DNA of 64,000 nt from Anaerocolumna sedimenticola (GTDB lineage Bacteria; Bacillota; Clostridia; Lachnospirales; Lachnospiraceae). The first letter of the stretch is position 1; each line of letters begins with the position of its first letter. Where the stretch lies: NCBI RefSeq assembly GCF_009931695.1, contig NZ_CP048000.1:124001-188000 (forward strand). The letters run 5' to 3'. Shown here piece after piece: positions 1 through 9,779 of this stretch. The position numbers and the translations under genes are program-made. The notes under the pieces are model-generated. The model was not told where the DNA came from. It searched no databases and saw only the letters and a list, made by a program, of their open reading frames with translations.

Positions 1-2372
1 GGGTACCCTGTCCGATTGCAGACGGAATTGCATATCTGTCCGAAATAGCGGGTTCACTTTCAGTTATTTCAATACCCGATTTTGTGTCCAGTCCAAATAA
101 GCTTGCATATTCCTTAAGAAAGTCCAGTGCCTGCGGATCGGAAAAATTCATTCTTCCTTTCATTCCTAACCTGTATGATATATCACACAAATAATCATTG
201 CAGGAGTTCTTAATTGCTGCTGCCGGATTTACTATCTCCTGGTGCCCAAAACGTTTCCAGCACCTTAAGGGAGGTATCACTTTGTCGAAGATTCCGTCAC
301 AGAAAATTGACGTATATGGGTTATCACCTGCTCTTTCAGACCCGCTATGATGGTAATTGGCTTAAACGTGGACCCCGGAGCCGTAAGCTGCTGCGTTGCA
401 CGGTTGTAAAACGGCATGGATAAATCCTTATAAAGCTTATTATAATACCCGGTATCCATCTGATTAGCCAGACGGTTATTATCATAACCCGGATAAGTAA
501 CACAGGCTAATACCTTTCCCGTACCTGCCTCTACAACAACAGCCGAACCGGAATAAGGATCCAGAGCAAGCTGGTTTGGTGTTATTTCAAGATTTCTTAT
601 TTTCTCTAACAGGAAAGAATAAGCACTGAGGTGATTATTTATCAGCTCATCATAATCCTTATCCTTTTTGGATAGTACGTCCTGTTCATATAAAAGTCTG
701 CAGATATCCTGACCGGATATCACATCCCTTAGCAGTAAGTATTTAATAACTATTTTGTCAAATTCCGTATTCTGTTTTGACTCTTTCTTAATCTCTTCAG
801 CAATCACATGGTATGTTTCTTCCATGGTAAAATACTTGCCGCTTGAAGATAGTTTCTCTGTATCAATCCAGCCTGATTCAAGGGCATGGGCGAAAAACTC
901 TTTCATGGTAATGTCCTTTTTCTCGGCCCAGGATATATAAACGGTATCTTTTTTATCAACAACGGTATCATTTATTATATCAAGTTTGCTTGTGATAAAT
1001 TTTTCATATTCCTGCAATTCCGGTGATAAATCTTTAAGTGGAAGTTTCCCTTCCGTAAATTCCTTGGTAATAAGATTCATTACCGTTTCTTTTTCTTTAA
1101 GCAGTTTTTTATATATATTTTTCTCAAACTCTGTGGCTGTTTTAGAATTTAGGTGCTTTAAATCAATAATCTCATTGTTCACCAGAGCAAAATATACATC
1201 ATAAATCGGTATTTTAATATCCGAAGCGTCTTTCACGCTCTTTTTATCAAATTCTTTGGCATTAATGATGTTACCGAGTAAGATCCCCGCAATGTGCTGT
1301 TCCAGTATTTTATATACAACTGTTTGCAGCTCCATATCAATGCTTAAATAAACATCCTTTCCAGGAACCGGTTTTTCGCTGTCCTCTGCCTTTTTTGTAA
1401 ACTTTCCCGAATCATTTACGTAACCATTAGAAATCCCGTCTTTCCCCTTTAGAGTATCTTCCATATATTGTTCAATCCCGGTTTTACCTACCACTGACTC
1501 CATAGTGTAATCCGAATCTTTATCTTTTAAACGATCCAGTTCCTCCGATGAAATCTTCCCTGTATATCCCAAAATATGCGCAAACGCTTCCCCTCCGTCA
1601 TAGATACGTAACCACTCCTGGCCAATATCGGCTCCCGGCAGCTCGCTGCTGTTTTCCTTTACATAAACTACTGTTTTTTCAGAAACATCTTTCGAAGCAG
1701 TGATCGGTAAATACTTTTGAAAAGTGTTTAGTGATAACATATATCGTAACCCTAAGATTCCCAATGTTTCTTCTTTACTGTAATGTTTTTTTAAACCATA
1801 TCTACTTAATTCCTCCTGAGTATATTCTATTGCTTTCTCACCATATAGAGAAAATTTGTTATCACTTTCCAGATATTTTATCATATCCTCCGCAGTTGCA
1901 GCCTTTTCTGCCTCGGTTAAATCTTCTGTTTTCGCTTTTCCGTATACATCTGCTTTAAACCGGTTTAACCTAACACCCTCCACAGTAAATTCATAGTTTC
2001 CATCTGCATTAAGGCTAATTATTAAGTCATTATTCAGTTCCTCTTTGTTTATCTTCAGTATTGTTATAAGCTTATAGGCTACACTATTCAGGGTAAGCTG
2101 CCGTATCCGGTTTGTTTTGTAATCACCTGTATCTTTTAAGGTTACCGTATAAGCCAACCGGTTATATGCCAATGGTTTTCCGTTACGGTCATAAATATTT
2201 CCTCTGGTGCTTTTTCTATAATCTGCTTTTCGGTTTTCAGGACAGGACTATCCGCATCGTTTGTTCCATTCAGTATTTGCAGCTGATACAATCTCCCGAT
2301 CAAAATCAGAAACATAACCGCCATAACCCCGGTCACTACACTTAATCTTATTATTCCGATATTATGTTTCAC
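1..2372 (-). CDS. Penicillin-binding protein 2-type transpeptidase, two frameshifts, 3' end outside window
   Basis: Class B penicillin-binding protein, a membrane-anchored peptidoglycan transpeptidase. It starts at a GTG. Residues about 8-27 form one membrane anchor, followed by the class B signature KSTRGNIYDRNGKPLAYN, a dimerisation domain, and the transpeptidase with the active-site motif STFK. The SxN motif (SCN) is read in the segment below position 276. The reading frame breaks twice. At the A5 run (plus-strand T 2211-2215) and the C3 run (plus-strand G 318-320), adding one base restores continuous homology, so I read this as one gene. An unusual lysine/glutamate-rich stretch of about 200 residues separates the start of the transpeptidase (QTVVYKILEQ) from the conserved region before STFK. 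It lies 92 bp behind a second PBP gene and is probably co-transcribed with it. The KTG motif would be outside the window. Confidence 0.85.
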
Positions 2373-2464
2373 TTAAATAACCATGCCTTTCTCACAACCT
2401 GCAAACTTTGAACCGCAGGCGTAAATGTTGCCCACTGCCATTCCTTTTTAGTCCTTTGCAAGAA

Positions 2465-4634
2465 TTATTCTTTATCTGAAAAATACTCTTCAAGTACCGC
2501 CGTATCTTTTTTAACCACAAAAGAACTTCCGCCCCGGTTTTTAACGTCTTCCACCATACTCATAAGCAGGATTGGGTTACCTGCCCCCGCATCCTCCGTA
2601 AATATGCCAAACCATCCAAGTTCTGTTCCGTTGGTATCTTCCTTGGAGGTTTTAATCTCTGCGGTTCCGGTTTTTCCGGCTAACTTCACATCATTTTGAT
2701 GAGCGGCATATCCGGTACCATTCGTACTATTGATTACTTTGTCCATAGCATTTTTTACTCTGTTTGCCACTTCCGTTGAAAATACCTGCTTTAGCCAGAT
2801 TTCCGGTTCCGGATTCTCTTTATATCTTAGATAGGGTTTGATAACATTTCCCTCATTGGCAAAAACCGTATACAAAGCCGCCAGATGGAGAGGATTGATT
2901 AAAATCTGTCCCTGTCCGTAACCGCTGTCTGCAAGCTGTATTTCTGTTTCTATCTTTTGACTGTTGGAATAACTGGATTGTGACATGGATATTTCAAACG
3001 GCAGCTTCTGATTAAATCCCAGCCGATCCAGTCCCTTTTCCAGATTATCCGCTCCGATCTTTAGCGCGGCTTTTGCAAAGTAGATATTGTCAGAATGGAT
3101 TAAAGCATTCTCGAAAATAACAGGCGCATAGGTATGAAGCGTGGTTACATAATAACCTCCCCAGCTTTTATCTTTCTGCCAGCTGTCTCCTACGTTGCCA
3201 TAATCTTCACCCGGGTCAATTGCGCCTGTGGATAACCCGATGGCCCCAATTAAGGGCTTAAAGGTAGAGCCCGGACACCAGGTCTGCCGAAATCGGTTGT
3301 ATAACGGTTTTTTCTTATTCTTGTTAAGCTGATTCCACTGCTTCGTTGACATTCCCAGAATAAAATCATTATTGTCAAAGGCAGGCGTACTGACCAAAGC
3401 CAATACTTCCCCCGTAAAAGGATTTATTGCTACAGAACAGCTTTTGTCCTCTTTAAACCTTTCATACAGGTTTTTCTGTAAATTGCCATCTATGGTAAGG
3501 GTAATATCCAAACCATCCTTTTTCGGTTGGGAAACCAGAATCTCCTTTACTTCTCCCCCAGAACCCAGAATATCAATTTCATATCCGTTCTGTCCTTTTA
3601 ATTCTTTTTCATAAAGACTTTCCACTCCGCTTCTGCCGATCAGACTGTTGCTGTTATAACCTTCCTCCTTATGTTTTTCCAGATCCTCTGCTGTAACTTT
3701 CTGAACATAACCGGTTAAATGGGCTGCTGCGTTGGAAAGAGGATAGACTCTAACTTCCGTATCTGTTATCATAACTCCGGGTATTTCCAGTAGTTCATCC
3801 TGCAATTCTTTTTTTTCCAAAGTTTCTTTACTTGGATTATTCGTCAGTAATTCTGCCTCATCCAATTTCTCCATTGTATTTATGGGAACCAAAGAATCTT
3901 TCTTTACCCATTTTGCACTTAGACTTTTATTGATGCTTTCTTTTGTAATATTCAATAGGGAAGCTAATTTACTAATATCCTTACCGGTATCCTGATTCAT
4001 CTTACCCGGAACCAATCCAACTAAGGAAGCTGTTCCCGGTCCTGCTAATACTTTTTTATTCCGGTCTAAAATGTTCCCTCTTTTAGCCGGATGTAAAGAT
4101 ACCCTAACCTTATCGTTAGATGTAAGTGCTGGAAAAATCAAACTGTCATCCCAGGAAAGCGCATAATCGGATTCTTTTTCTTTTGTAAATACCGCTTGGT
4201 TTTCAAATTCTATTTTACCGGCGATACTGTCTAAACTCATGTGGTAGGATATCATTGTCTCATTATTTTGGTCTTTATTCCTGTCCGTTATTTTTATTTT
4301 AATATTTTTTGCTTCAATCCCCTCATATATCTTTTGATTTCTGCTTACAAAGCTTTCAAGGGAATTATTCATTTTACTTTGCTCATTTAACATGGAATAC
4401 ATTTTTTCATACTCTTTTCTTTCAATACAAGATATGTATTGCATAAATAAAGCATCTGGCAGAAGTTGTTTCTCAGTCTTCTGTCCTATCCGAATATTTC
4501 CTATTTTCAAATCTGTTGAATTGTACAATATCATGATGATTAAAAACATCCCTCCGGCTGTTATAGCCAATACCAAACTGCAAATAAAATATAATATATA
4601 TTTTTTATTCTTTTATTTTTTTCTTTCTTTTCAT
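2465..4634 (-). CDS. MecA/PBP3-like class B penicillin-binding protein
   Basis: Membrane-anchored transpeptidase of the PBP2a/PBP3 type. After the anchor comes an NTF2-like MecA N-terminal domain (about residues 35-150), then a dimerisation domain, then a transpeptidase with STFK (about 440), SDN (about 495) and KTG (about 635, AGKTGTAEIK). The uninterrupted frame begins at a TTG near 4576 with no ribosome site. However, AAGGAGG at 4642-4648 precedes an ATG at 4632-4634 followed by lysine/arginine codons. Restoring one A in each of two poly-A runs (plus-strand T runs near 4601-4620) joins it to the hydrophobic segment, so I take 4634 as the start. First gene of a two-PBP operon. Three BlaI/MecI-like dyads upstream suggest control by a beta-lactam-responsive repressor. 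No blaI or blaR1 lies in the window. Confidence 0.88.
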
Positions 4635-4652
4635 AAAACTGCCTCCTTAATC

Positions 4653-4664
4653 TTACGCTTGTAG
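4653..4664. promoter_or_regulatory. BlaI/MecI-type operator dyad, proximal
   Basis: TTACGCTTGTAG fits TTAC-N4-GTAA with one mismatch. It lies just upstream of the ribosome site of the MecA-like PBP gene. The known BlaI/MecI operator core is TTACATATGTAA, which has the same spacing. Confidence 0.5.
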
Positions 4665-4733
4665 GATTTTAATCCAAAAAAATAATAGCTATCTGCAAAT
4701 TCATTTCCTTTGTTTAAGATGATTTTTATTATC

Positions 4734-4745
4734 TTACACCTGTAA
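4734..4745. promoter_or_regulatory. BlaI/MecI-type operator dyad, central
   Basis: TTACACCTGTAA is a perfect dyad, extended as TCTTACACCTGTAAGA (4732-4747). It lies about 100 bp before the PBP start codon. Its spacing matches the BlaI/MecI operator core. Confidence 0.6.
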
Positions 4746-4781
4746 GAATTAAAAGTCAAGTATATAAATACAGCTCTTAAT

Positions 4782-4793
4782 TTACTCTTGTAA
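4782..4793. promoter_or_regulatory. BlaI/MecI-type operator dyad, distal
   Basis: TTACTCTTGTAA is a third TTAC-N4-GTAA dyad in the same intergenic region. Three sites with the same half-site geometry within 140 bp argue for a real operator cluster. Confidence 0.55.
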
Positions 4794-4852
4794 TTGGATT
4801 GTCAATCAGTATAATAAATTATATACAATTGAGAAAGAATTTAAGAAATAGT

Positions 4853-5028
4853 CTCGCTAAGAACATGCGAGCCAAAACCTCGGATACGGGGCTTGAGAAG
4901 AATAGCAATAGCAGCTATTCTTCTTGATTTATGCCCAAAGGGCATGGTGTTAGTTGAAAAAAATCAAAAAAATAGAAAGGGTGCCACATAATAACCTTTG
5001 AAACATGTTTCACAGGTTATTATGTGGC
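4853..5028 (+). ncRNA. Possible structured RNA leader of unknown class
   Basis: Successive hairpins lie between the PBP promoter region and the phosphatase gene: CTCGC/GCGAG (4853-4871), AGAAGAATAGC/GCTATTCTTCT (4896-4924), ATGCCC/GGGCAT (4931-4945), and a perfect 15-bp stem GCCACATAATAACCT with its complement (4983-5028). The loop of the last stem contains the palindrome GAAACATGTTTC. No known riboswitch core was recognised. It could be a leader of the downstream plus-strand gene, a small RNA, or a decayed mobile element. Confidence 0.35.
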
Positions 5029-5071
5029 TGTAATATATCTGCCTGCAGATGTATTATGCGAGGGTTTTAGA

Positions 5072-5704
5072 ATGACAACAGAAATATATTTAGTCAGACA
5101 TGGTGAGACAGATTGGAACAAAGAAGGAAAATTTCAGGGATGCACCGATATAAATTTATCGAAAGAAGGAACTCAACAGGCTCATCTCTTAAAAGAGGTA
5201 TTCAACAATAATTTTGATTACATCTATACCAGCCCTTTAAGCAGAGCGGTACAAACGGCTGAAATTCTTTGTGAAAACCATAAGGAGATAAATCCGGTAA
5301 TCGTACCGGATTTAAGGGAAATTAATTTTGGAGCCTGGGAAGGCCTTACAATCAAACAAATCAGGGAGCAATACCCTGCAGAATATCAGGCATGGAGAAC
5401 AGATGAAGAATATGCCAATCTGATCGGCGGAGATTTAACTTTACGCAATGCCAGTAACAGAGCGAAAGACGCTATCTTAAAACTGGCGGATAAACATACC
5501 GGTAAAAAAACAGTATTTGTTGCCCATGGCGGTATTTTAAAAGCTGCATTAATCGGGATCTTTGACTGGAAAATGACGATGTATCACCGCTTCTTCCTGG
5601 GTAATACTTCTGTAACTAAGATTTCTATTGGGAACAGTCAGGTACCTATACTGATTAAATTAAATGATACAAGCCATTTACCTGACGAATATTATCCGGC
5701 TTAG
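5072..5704 (+). CDS. Histidine phosphatase family protein (GpmB/CobC-like)
   Basis: A 210-residue cytosolic phosphatase of the phosphoglycerate-mutase superfamily. The N-terminal LVRHGETDWN carries the phospho-accepting histidine. The arginine block SPLSRAVQTAE, the acidic EINFGAWEG segment and the second catalytic histidine in FVAHGG (about residue 150) are all present. Family members hydrolyse phosphosugars, phosphoglycerate or alpha-ribazole phosphate, and the substrate cannot be told from sequence. An in-frame ATG exists at 5024, but it sits inside a perfect inverted repeat. The ATG at 5072 has GAGGG upstream and starts at the conserved core, so I prefer it. It stands alone between a structured leader and a palindromic repeat. 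Confidence 0.85.
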   Translation: MTTEIYLVRHGETDWNKEGKFQGCTDINLSKEGTQQAHLLKEVFNNNFDYIYTSPLSRAVQTAEILCENHKEINPVIVPDLREINFGAWEGLTIKQIREQYPAEYQAWRTDEEYANLIGGDLTLRNASNRAKDAILKLADKHTGKKTVFVAHGGILKAALIGIFDWKMTMYHRFFLGNTSVTKISIGNSQVPILIKLNDTSHLPDEYYPA

Positions 5705-5707
5705 CCT

Positions 5708-5842
5708 ATGATGTTTCATATAGTTCATTCGTAACGCGCTCTCGCTTGGATGAAGTACGTAATGGTACATAAGGCTCTAAAATACAGGCCCTAAGTACCA
5801 ACGACTTCATACATTTACTCATTAAACTATATGAAACATCAT
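5708..5842. repeat. Palindromic intergenic element, family 2, complete copy
   Basis: ATGATGTTTCATATAGTT at the left end is matched by its perfect complement at the right end. The inner arms also pair (TGAAGT...GGTAC on both sides), so the whole 135-bp unit can fold into one long hairpin. A partial copy lies at 20803-20870. No coding capacity. Confidence 0.7.
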
Positions 5843-5927
5843 GCTAATGAATAGTTATAGATGTACAAATAGACGAAAGTAAATGATTCCTATGGCTTTT
5901 GCCGGGCGAATTATATTATTAATTGTT

Positions 5928-6773
5928 TTAGGCCCACAACAACAGGAATATCCCTGCCAGGAAGCTTAATAGATTTGCAGTAAACGCATATAAAGCCCGT
6001 CTGGTCTTACTGTATTCCTTTAAAAGGAGTGAAAAAGCCAGCATTTCAACTAAAAAGATGATTATTTCAACAGGTATAAGAATAAAGTAACCGGATAAAT
6101 GGCCCTCTTTTTGTATCATCTGCCCCACTGATGCTGTAAGTAAAATCTGGGTTAATACATTAATTATGAGGAACGGCTTTAAATTTTTCCTGAGACTGAA
6201 ACCAAATAATAAGAGAACAAATCCTTCAATAAGAAGTGTAGGTAAACAGGTTAATAAGAATTCTCTGATATAAGAAAATGTAATTTTCTCTGTAGTTATC
6301 TCTCCGGTATTATAATCAAAATATACCTTATAATTAAACATATCTCTATGTATTTCCTGGGAGACCATGGAATGATTATCTGGTGTAATTATTATGATTT
6401 TAAAATCATCCGGTACACCCACATAACTGAAAGTATGGATCATGACGTCTGATTCCTTGTCTCCGGTTAATTTACCATGCATAGGGATTCTGGTGCCCTG
6501 TGTTAACCCGGGATGCCATCCATCGACATCATAGGATTCCAAAAGGGCAAGCTTATTCTGATCGAAGCTTGCCCTATCCATATCAAGATTATCATAAGAA
6601 CGTTCCTCTTTAACTAATAAATCCAGATAATATTCCTTATTCGGCGGATTTTTTACAATTACCGTTATCTGTGGTTTAGGTCCCATATCTGCTTTTGCCG
6701 TTAATGGGAATACCATAAAGAATAATAAAAAAAACGCTATAAAATAAATGCTTCTACTTTTAAGAACCGCCAT
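5928..6773 (-). CDS. Secreted-domain membrane protein of unknown function
   Basis: 281 residues, not recognised as a named family. It has a signal peptide-like N-terminus (about residues 8-28, ending near AKADMGPKP). A soluble, presumably extracytoplasmic domain of about 150 residues follows, rich in tyrosine and aspartate, then about four hydrophobic segments from residue 175 to the end. The ADMGPKP motif right after the signal sequence recalls other uncharacterised Clostridia membrane proteins, but that is only an impression. A clear GAGGGGG ribosome site precedes the ATG. It stands close to the nitroreductase gene (about 50 bp), so co-transcription is possible. No function is proposed. Confidence 0.75.
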   Translation of the reverse strand: MAVLKSRSIYFIAFFLLFFMVFPLTAKADMGPKPQITVIVKNPPNKEYYLDLLVKEERSYDNLDMDRASFDQNKLALLESYDVDGWHPGLTQGTRIPMHGKLTGDKESDVMIHTFSYVGVPDDFKIIIITPDNHSMVSQEIHRDMFNYKVYFDYNTGEITTEKITFSYIREFLLTCLPTLLIEGFVLLLFGFSLRKNLKPFLIINVLTQILLTASVGQMIQKEGHLSGYFILIPVEIIIFLVEMLAFSLLLKEYSKTRRALYAFTANLLSFLAGIFLLLWA

Positions 6774-6822
6774 ACTTATTCCCCCTCAATTGATAAATAT
6801 GACATAAAAACAGCTGCTTTTA

Positions 6823-7401
6823 TCAACTGATTTCTTCTATAATTACCTGTTCCAGGGTACGTTTAGGAACATGGTGTACCTGGTTTTCATCTCTCCAATA
6901 CTTTATATCTCCGTTTTCATTAATATCTTCAATCACTACTTCTTCATTCGGATATCCTAAAGCAATGACTAAGGCTATTTCAAAATCTTCGCTTATCTTG
7001 AGTAATGTTTTTAACTGCTCCCTTTTAAAATTGCCGATATAGCAGCCTCCAAGTCCCATCTCGGCCGCTCCAAGGAAAATACTCTGAGCAGCAATACCCT
7101 CATCCATTGTCAGGGCTTTATTAATAGAATTATCTCTAAGCATTATAATATAACCGGCAGGCCGTTCCGTTTCTTCCGGGCCGTCCCAATCTTTTAAATA
7201 ACCTGCCCATCCTAAATTTTCATATACTTTTTCATTCATTTCTTTCGAGTTAATTAATATATATTTCAATGGCTGGCGGTTAGCACCGCTGGGAGATAAT
7301 CTGCCAAGGTCGGCAAGTTCTCTTAACTGTTCCATCGTTATCTCTTTATCACCATAAAAACGTCTGTAAGAACGGCTTCGTTTTACTATATCTTTGAACA
7401 T
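6823..7401 (-). CDS. Nitroreductase family protein
   Basis: A 192-residue FMN-dependent oxidoreductase of the nitroreductase superfamily. The N-terminal RSYRRF motif binds the FMN phosphate, PSGANRQP is the usual second flavin segment, and GLGGCYIGNF plus ALGYPNEE complete the fold. Members reduce nitro compounds, quinones or flavins with NAD(P)H. The natural substrate is unknown. AAGGAG lies 11 bases before the ATG. Upstream sits a terminal-inverted-repeat element (7431-7582), so transcription either starts inside or just downstream of that element or reads through it. Confidence 0.88.
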   Translation of the reverse strand: MFKDIVKRSRSYRRFYGDKEITMEQLRELADLGRLSPSGANRQPLKYILINSKEMNEKVYENLGWAGYLKDWDGPEETERPAGYIIMLRDNSINKALTMDEGIAAQSIFLGAAEMGLGGCYIGNFKREQLKTLLKISEDFEIALVIALGYPNEEVVIEDINENGDIKYWRDENQVHHVPKRTLEQVIIEEIS

Positions 7402-7430
7402 AATCTGCTCTCCTTATTATCAAATATTAC

Positions 7431-7582
7431 TTAGGTAATTGCGAAACTATATAGTTTTCTGAATATACCATACAATTATTACGAATTTCATAGCTTCGTT
7501 GCCTTTAGGGCAAGATTCAGCTCTGAAATTGTATTAATTGCATGACATATAAATACAATATTCTGGTTTCGCAATTACCTAA
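7431..7582. mobile_element. MITE-like element, family 1, complete copy
   Basis: A 152-bp non-coding unit with terminal inverted repeats TTAGGTAATTGCGAAAC and GTTTCGCAATTACCTAA, perfect over 17 bp. It is flanked on both sides by the direct repeat AATATTAC (7423-7430 and 7583-7590), which looks like an 8-bp target-site duplication. The centre has GCCTTTAGGGC and reads in the opposite orientation to the other copies. Related copies lie at 11796-11945, 17142-17243 and 55074-55170. Confidence 0.8.
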
Positions 7583-7598
7583 AATATTACTATAGAAA

Positions 7599-8129
7599 TT
7601 AATTACATAACAATTCACATTCGGCAGCCAATTTCTCATATCTTCCTTTTGTTTCACTGTCCTTAAAGAATACCGGAAACGTCAGATTATAATTTCCCCA
7701 TACTGTACAGGGAAACCTGGTAAAATAAAAAGAACAAAACAACAATTCGTCCATGGTTATATCCAACAGGAAATCTAACAATTCTGAATTCAACCCAATA
7801 TAAATCTTATCCGGCCAATTATATTTTTTAAAGATATCTAAATTTTCCTTTGACAGAGCTTTAAGAAAACCGTTTCTTTGTTCTATGGACAGATTAGGAT
7901 AATAAAAATCTGCATATACCTCTGCCTCACCATTCCGATTTAAGGCTTTATGCATAAATGCCTTAAAACCTTTCCTATCTCCTTTTAAAATAAAATACTC
8001 TCTGTTTGCAAATCCCTCTTCTACATTTTTTAGCAATACGGCATTCTTATTCAACAGCTCTTTTTCTGTGATGGAAAGGATTTGTATTCCGGATATAATA
8101 TTTTTATTGTTGTTGGGTGACATTACCAT
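7599..8129 (-). CDS. Hypothetical protein, 176 residues
   Basis: No family recognised. A soluble, mixed alpha/beta-looking protein with no signal peptide or membrane segment. It is rich in aromatic residues, with two cysteines near the C-terminus (CELLC). Start chosen at the ATG at 8129 because CGGAG lies nine bases upstream. It sits between a lactonase gene and a MITE-like element that separates it from the nitroreductase gene. The clean ribosome site and normal codon use argue that it is real. Function unknown. Confidence 0.65.
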   Translation of the reverse strand: MVMSPNNNKNIISGIQILSITEKELLNKNAVLLKNVEEGFANREYFILKGDRKGFKAFMHKALNRNGEAEVYADFYYPNLSIEQRNGFLKALSKENLDIFKKYNWPDKIYIGLNSELLDFLLDITMDELLFCSFYFTRFPCTVWGNYNLTFPVFFKDSETKGRYEKLAAECELLCN

Positions 8130-8177
8130 AAACTTAATCTCCGTTACAAATTTATTTATCTGTTAACGTTATCGTTT

Positions 8178-9218
8178 TTATAATTCTTCTATGTAAGCCG
8201 GTGCATGGAAAGATTGTCTTGCTATTATATCTGACAGCATTCCGTTATATTCATCCACCCTTAGAATAACTACTTCATTGGATTCCTGATTGGCGATGAA
8301 AAGCCCGGTATCATCCTTAGTCAGTGCTATATGTCTCGGGCATTTTCCGCCACAGCTGATATCCTGAATTTTATTTAACGTACCGTCTGTATTTATGTCA
8401 TATACGGCAATGGTATCAGCACCGCGGTTAGCAGCATATAAAAATCTTCCGTCTTTAGAGATATCCAGCCCGGAGCCGGAACTTTCACCGGTAAATCCAT
8501 CAGGAAGTGTACTAATCTTCTGAAGCATGGTAAGTTTTGGATTACCATTCTCTTTTTCATATAAAAATGTATATATTTCGTTGGAATATTCCGTAATAAG
8601 ATAGAGATAATTTAGCAAAGGATGAAATTTGATATGCCTTGGACCTATCCCTTTATCCAATTGCACATATTCACAGTTTGTATTTGGTTTTAAGGCACCG
8701 TCCACCGTGTCATAAATATAAATCCGGTCTAAGGCTATATTAGTAATAAATACCCGGGAGCCATCCGGTTCCAATACGGAGCAATGGGCTCTTGTAAGCT
8801 CCCCTGGTTTTTCCGGCTGTATTTGAAAGAAATTCAGAACTTTAGTAAAATGATAATTGTCTACTTTAATTGCGGCAACATGTCCGGTTTCATAAAATGA
8901 AGCATATAAAACCTGGCCCGCCGGTTGATAGGAGATATGGCAAAGGGCTCCGCCCTCTAAATTCAGTACATCCCGCAGTATGTATTTCTCATCCTGTCTT
9001 TGGTAGCATAATACGGAGCCGCTGACGCCTTCTTCCCGGATGCCAAAACAAATATCATGATATGTACATAAAAAAGATGGAGCAGTAACGGTATCTTCCC
9101 ACAATACCTTATTAAATTCCAGCTGGTTAGTCATTTCATATAATGCGATTGATGCTTCCTGTAAATTGCCAGGTCCATATCCAGAGATTAATAATTCTCT
9201 TGTCTTATTATCTTTCAT
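8178..9218 (-). CDS. Lactonase family beta-propeller protein (6-phosphogluconolactonase-like)
   Basis: About 346 residues of seven-bladed beta-propeller of the lactonase family. Typical blade motifs include GIGPRHIKFHP, LDISKDGRFLYAANRG and CPRHIALTKDD. Characterised relatives (YbhE/Pgl type) hydrolyse 6-phosphogluconolactone. Clostridia often lack an oxidative pentose phosphate pathway, so the substrate here may differ. The frame extends upstream to 9344, but TGGAGG lies seven bases before the ATG at 9218 and the extension looks non-conserved and basic, so I take 9218. Separate from the PTS locus: a terminator and a GC-rich spacer lie between them. Confidence 0.8.
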   Translation of the reverse strand: MKDNKTRELLISGYGPGNLQEASIALYEMTNQLEFNKVLWEDTVTAPSFLCTYHDICFGIREEGVSGSVLCYQRQDEKYILRDVLNLEGGALCHISYQPAGQVLYASFYETGHVAAIKVDNYHFTKVLNFFQIQPEKPGELTRAHCSVLEPDGSRVFITNIALDRIYIYDTVDGALKPNTNCEYVQLDKGIGPRHIKFHPLLNYLYLITEYSNEIYTFLYEKENGNPKLTMLQKISTLPDGFTGESSGSGLDISKDGRFLYAANRGADTIAVYDINTDGTLNKIQDISCGGKCPRHIALTKDDTGLFIANQESNEVVILRVDEYNGMLSDIIARQSFHAPAYIEEL

Positions 9219-9344
9219 CTTGATCCTCCATTCAAAGCTGATATACACATTCACGCTGGTTATTTTTTTAACCTTTCTCTTTTCGCAGCACGCAAAAATT
9301 GCCTGCTTAAATAACCGTAAACGATGACTTGTCCCTATAATCAC

Positions 9345-9736
9345 AATATTATAGTTATCTGCTTTCTTTGTTTTATTATCTAGTGTACCGATCCGTTGAT
9401 GTCTGTATCAATTGACCAAATGATTTTTCAGTCTGCAAGGCGGAGGAGGGAGCTGTAGCGGTGGCTACTTTGACCGGCGACAACGAAGCGGATGAAAATT
9501 CAGGCAAGCAATTGGAGTGGATATCAGCTTGCCGGCAACACTACTTTATAATCTCTGATAATTATTTCAGGATAAGTCTCTATTACCTATTTTAACTCTC
9601 AATTCCTATATTGGCAATCTTTTACTTCATGAAAATAGAAATATTTCCACCATTTTTATAATAAGGTATCAAGCAAAAGAATTAATTTGTATTAGGGTTC
9701 CATAATAATACATTATATGACAAATAAAGCAAAAAA
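9345..9736. other. Intergenic spacer with a GC-rich imperfect palindrome
   Basis: Between the lactonase and Enzyme I genes. From about 9398 to 9533 the sequence is much more GC-rich than its surroundings. It forms an imperfect inverted repeat: AATTG...TGATTTTTCA on the left, and its near-complement on the right. A tight hairpin GTAGCGGTGGCTAC lies in the middle (9455-9468). A short open frame runs through it but has no start or ribosome site. The remainder (9540-9736) is AT-rich, with nothing recognisable. Confidence 0.45.
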
Positions 9737-9762
9737 GACTGTTACAAAATTTGCAACAGCCT
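9737..9762 (-). terminator. Intrinsic terminator of the PTS operon
   Basis: On the minus strand a GGCTGTTGCAAA / TTTGTAACAGTC stem-loop is followed by six T. It lies 18 bases past the Enzyme I stop codon. Confidence 0.75.
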
Positions 9763-9779
9763 TTTAATTACTGCACTCA

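Noticed and set aside
4853..4945. T-box or c-di-GMP riboswitch before the phosphatase gene
   Set aside because: Neither the T-box GGTGGNACCGCG sequence nor the conserved c-di-GMP aptamer sequences are present.
9413..9599. Short plus-strand open frame in the GC-rich spacer
   Set aside because: No start codon or ribosome site. The frame overlaps an imperfect palindrome and then runs into AT-rich DNA.
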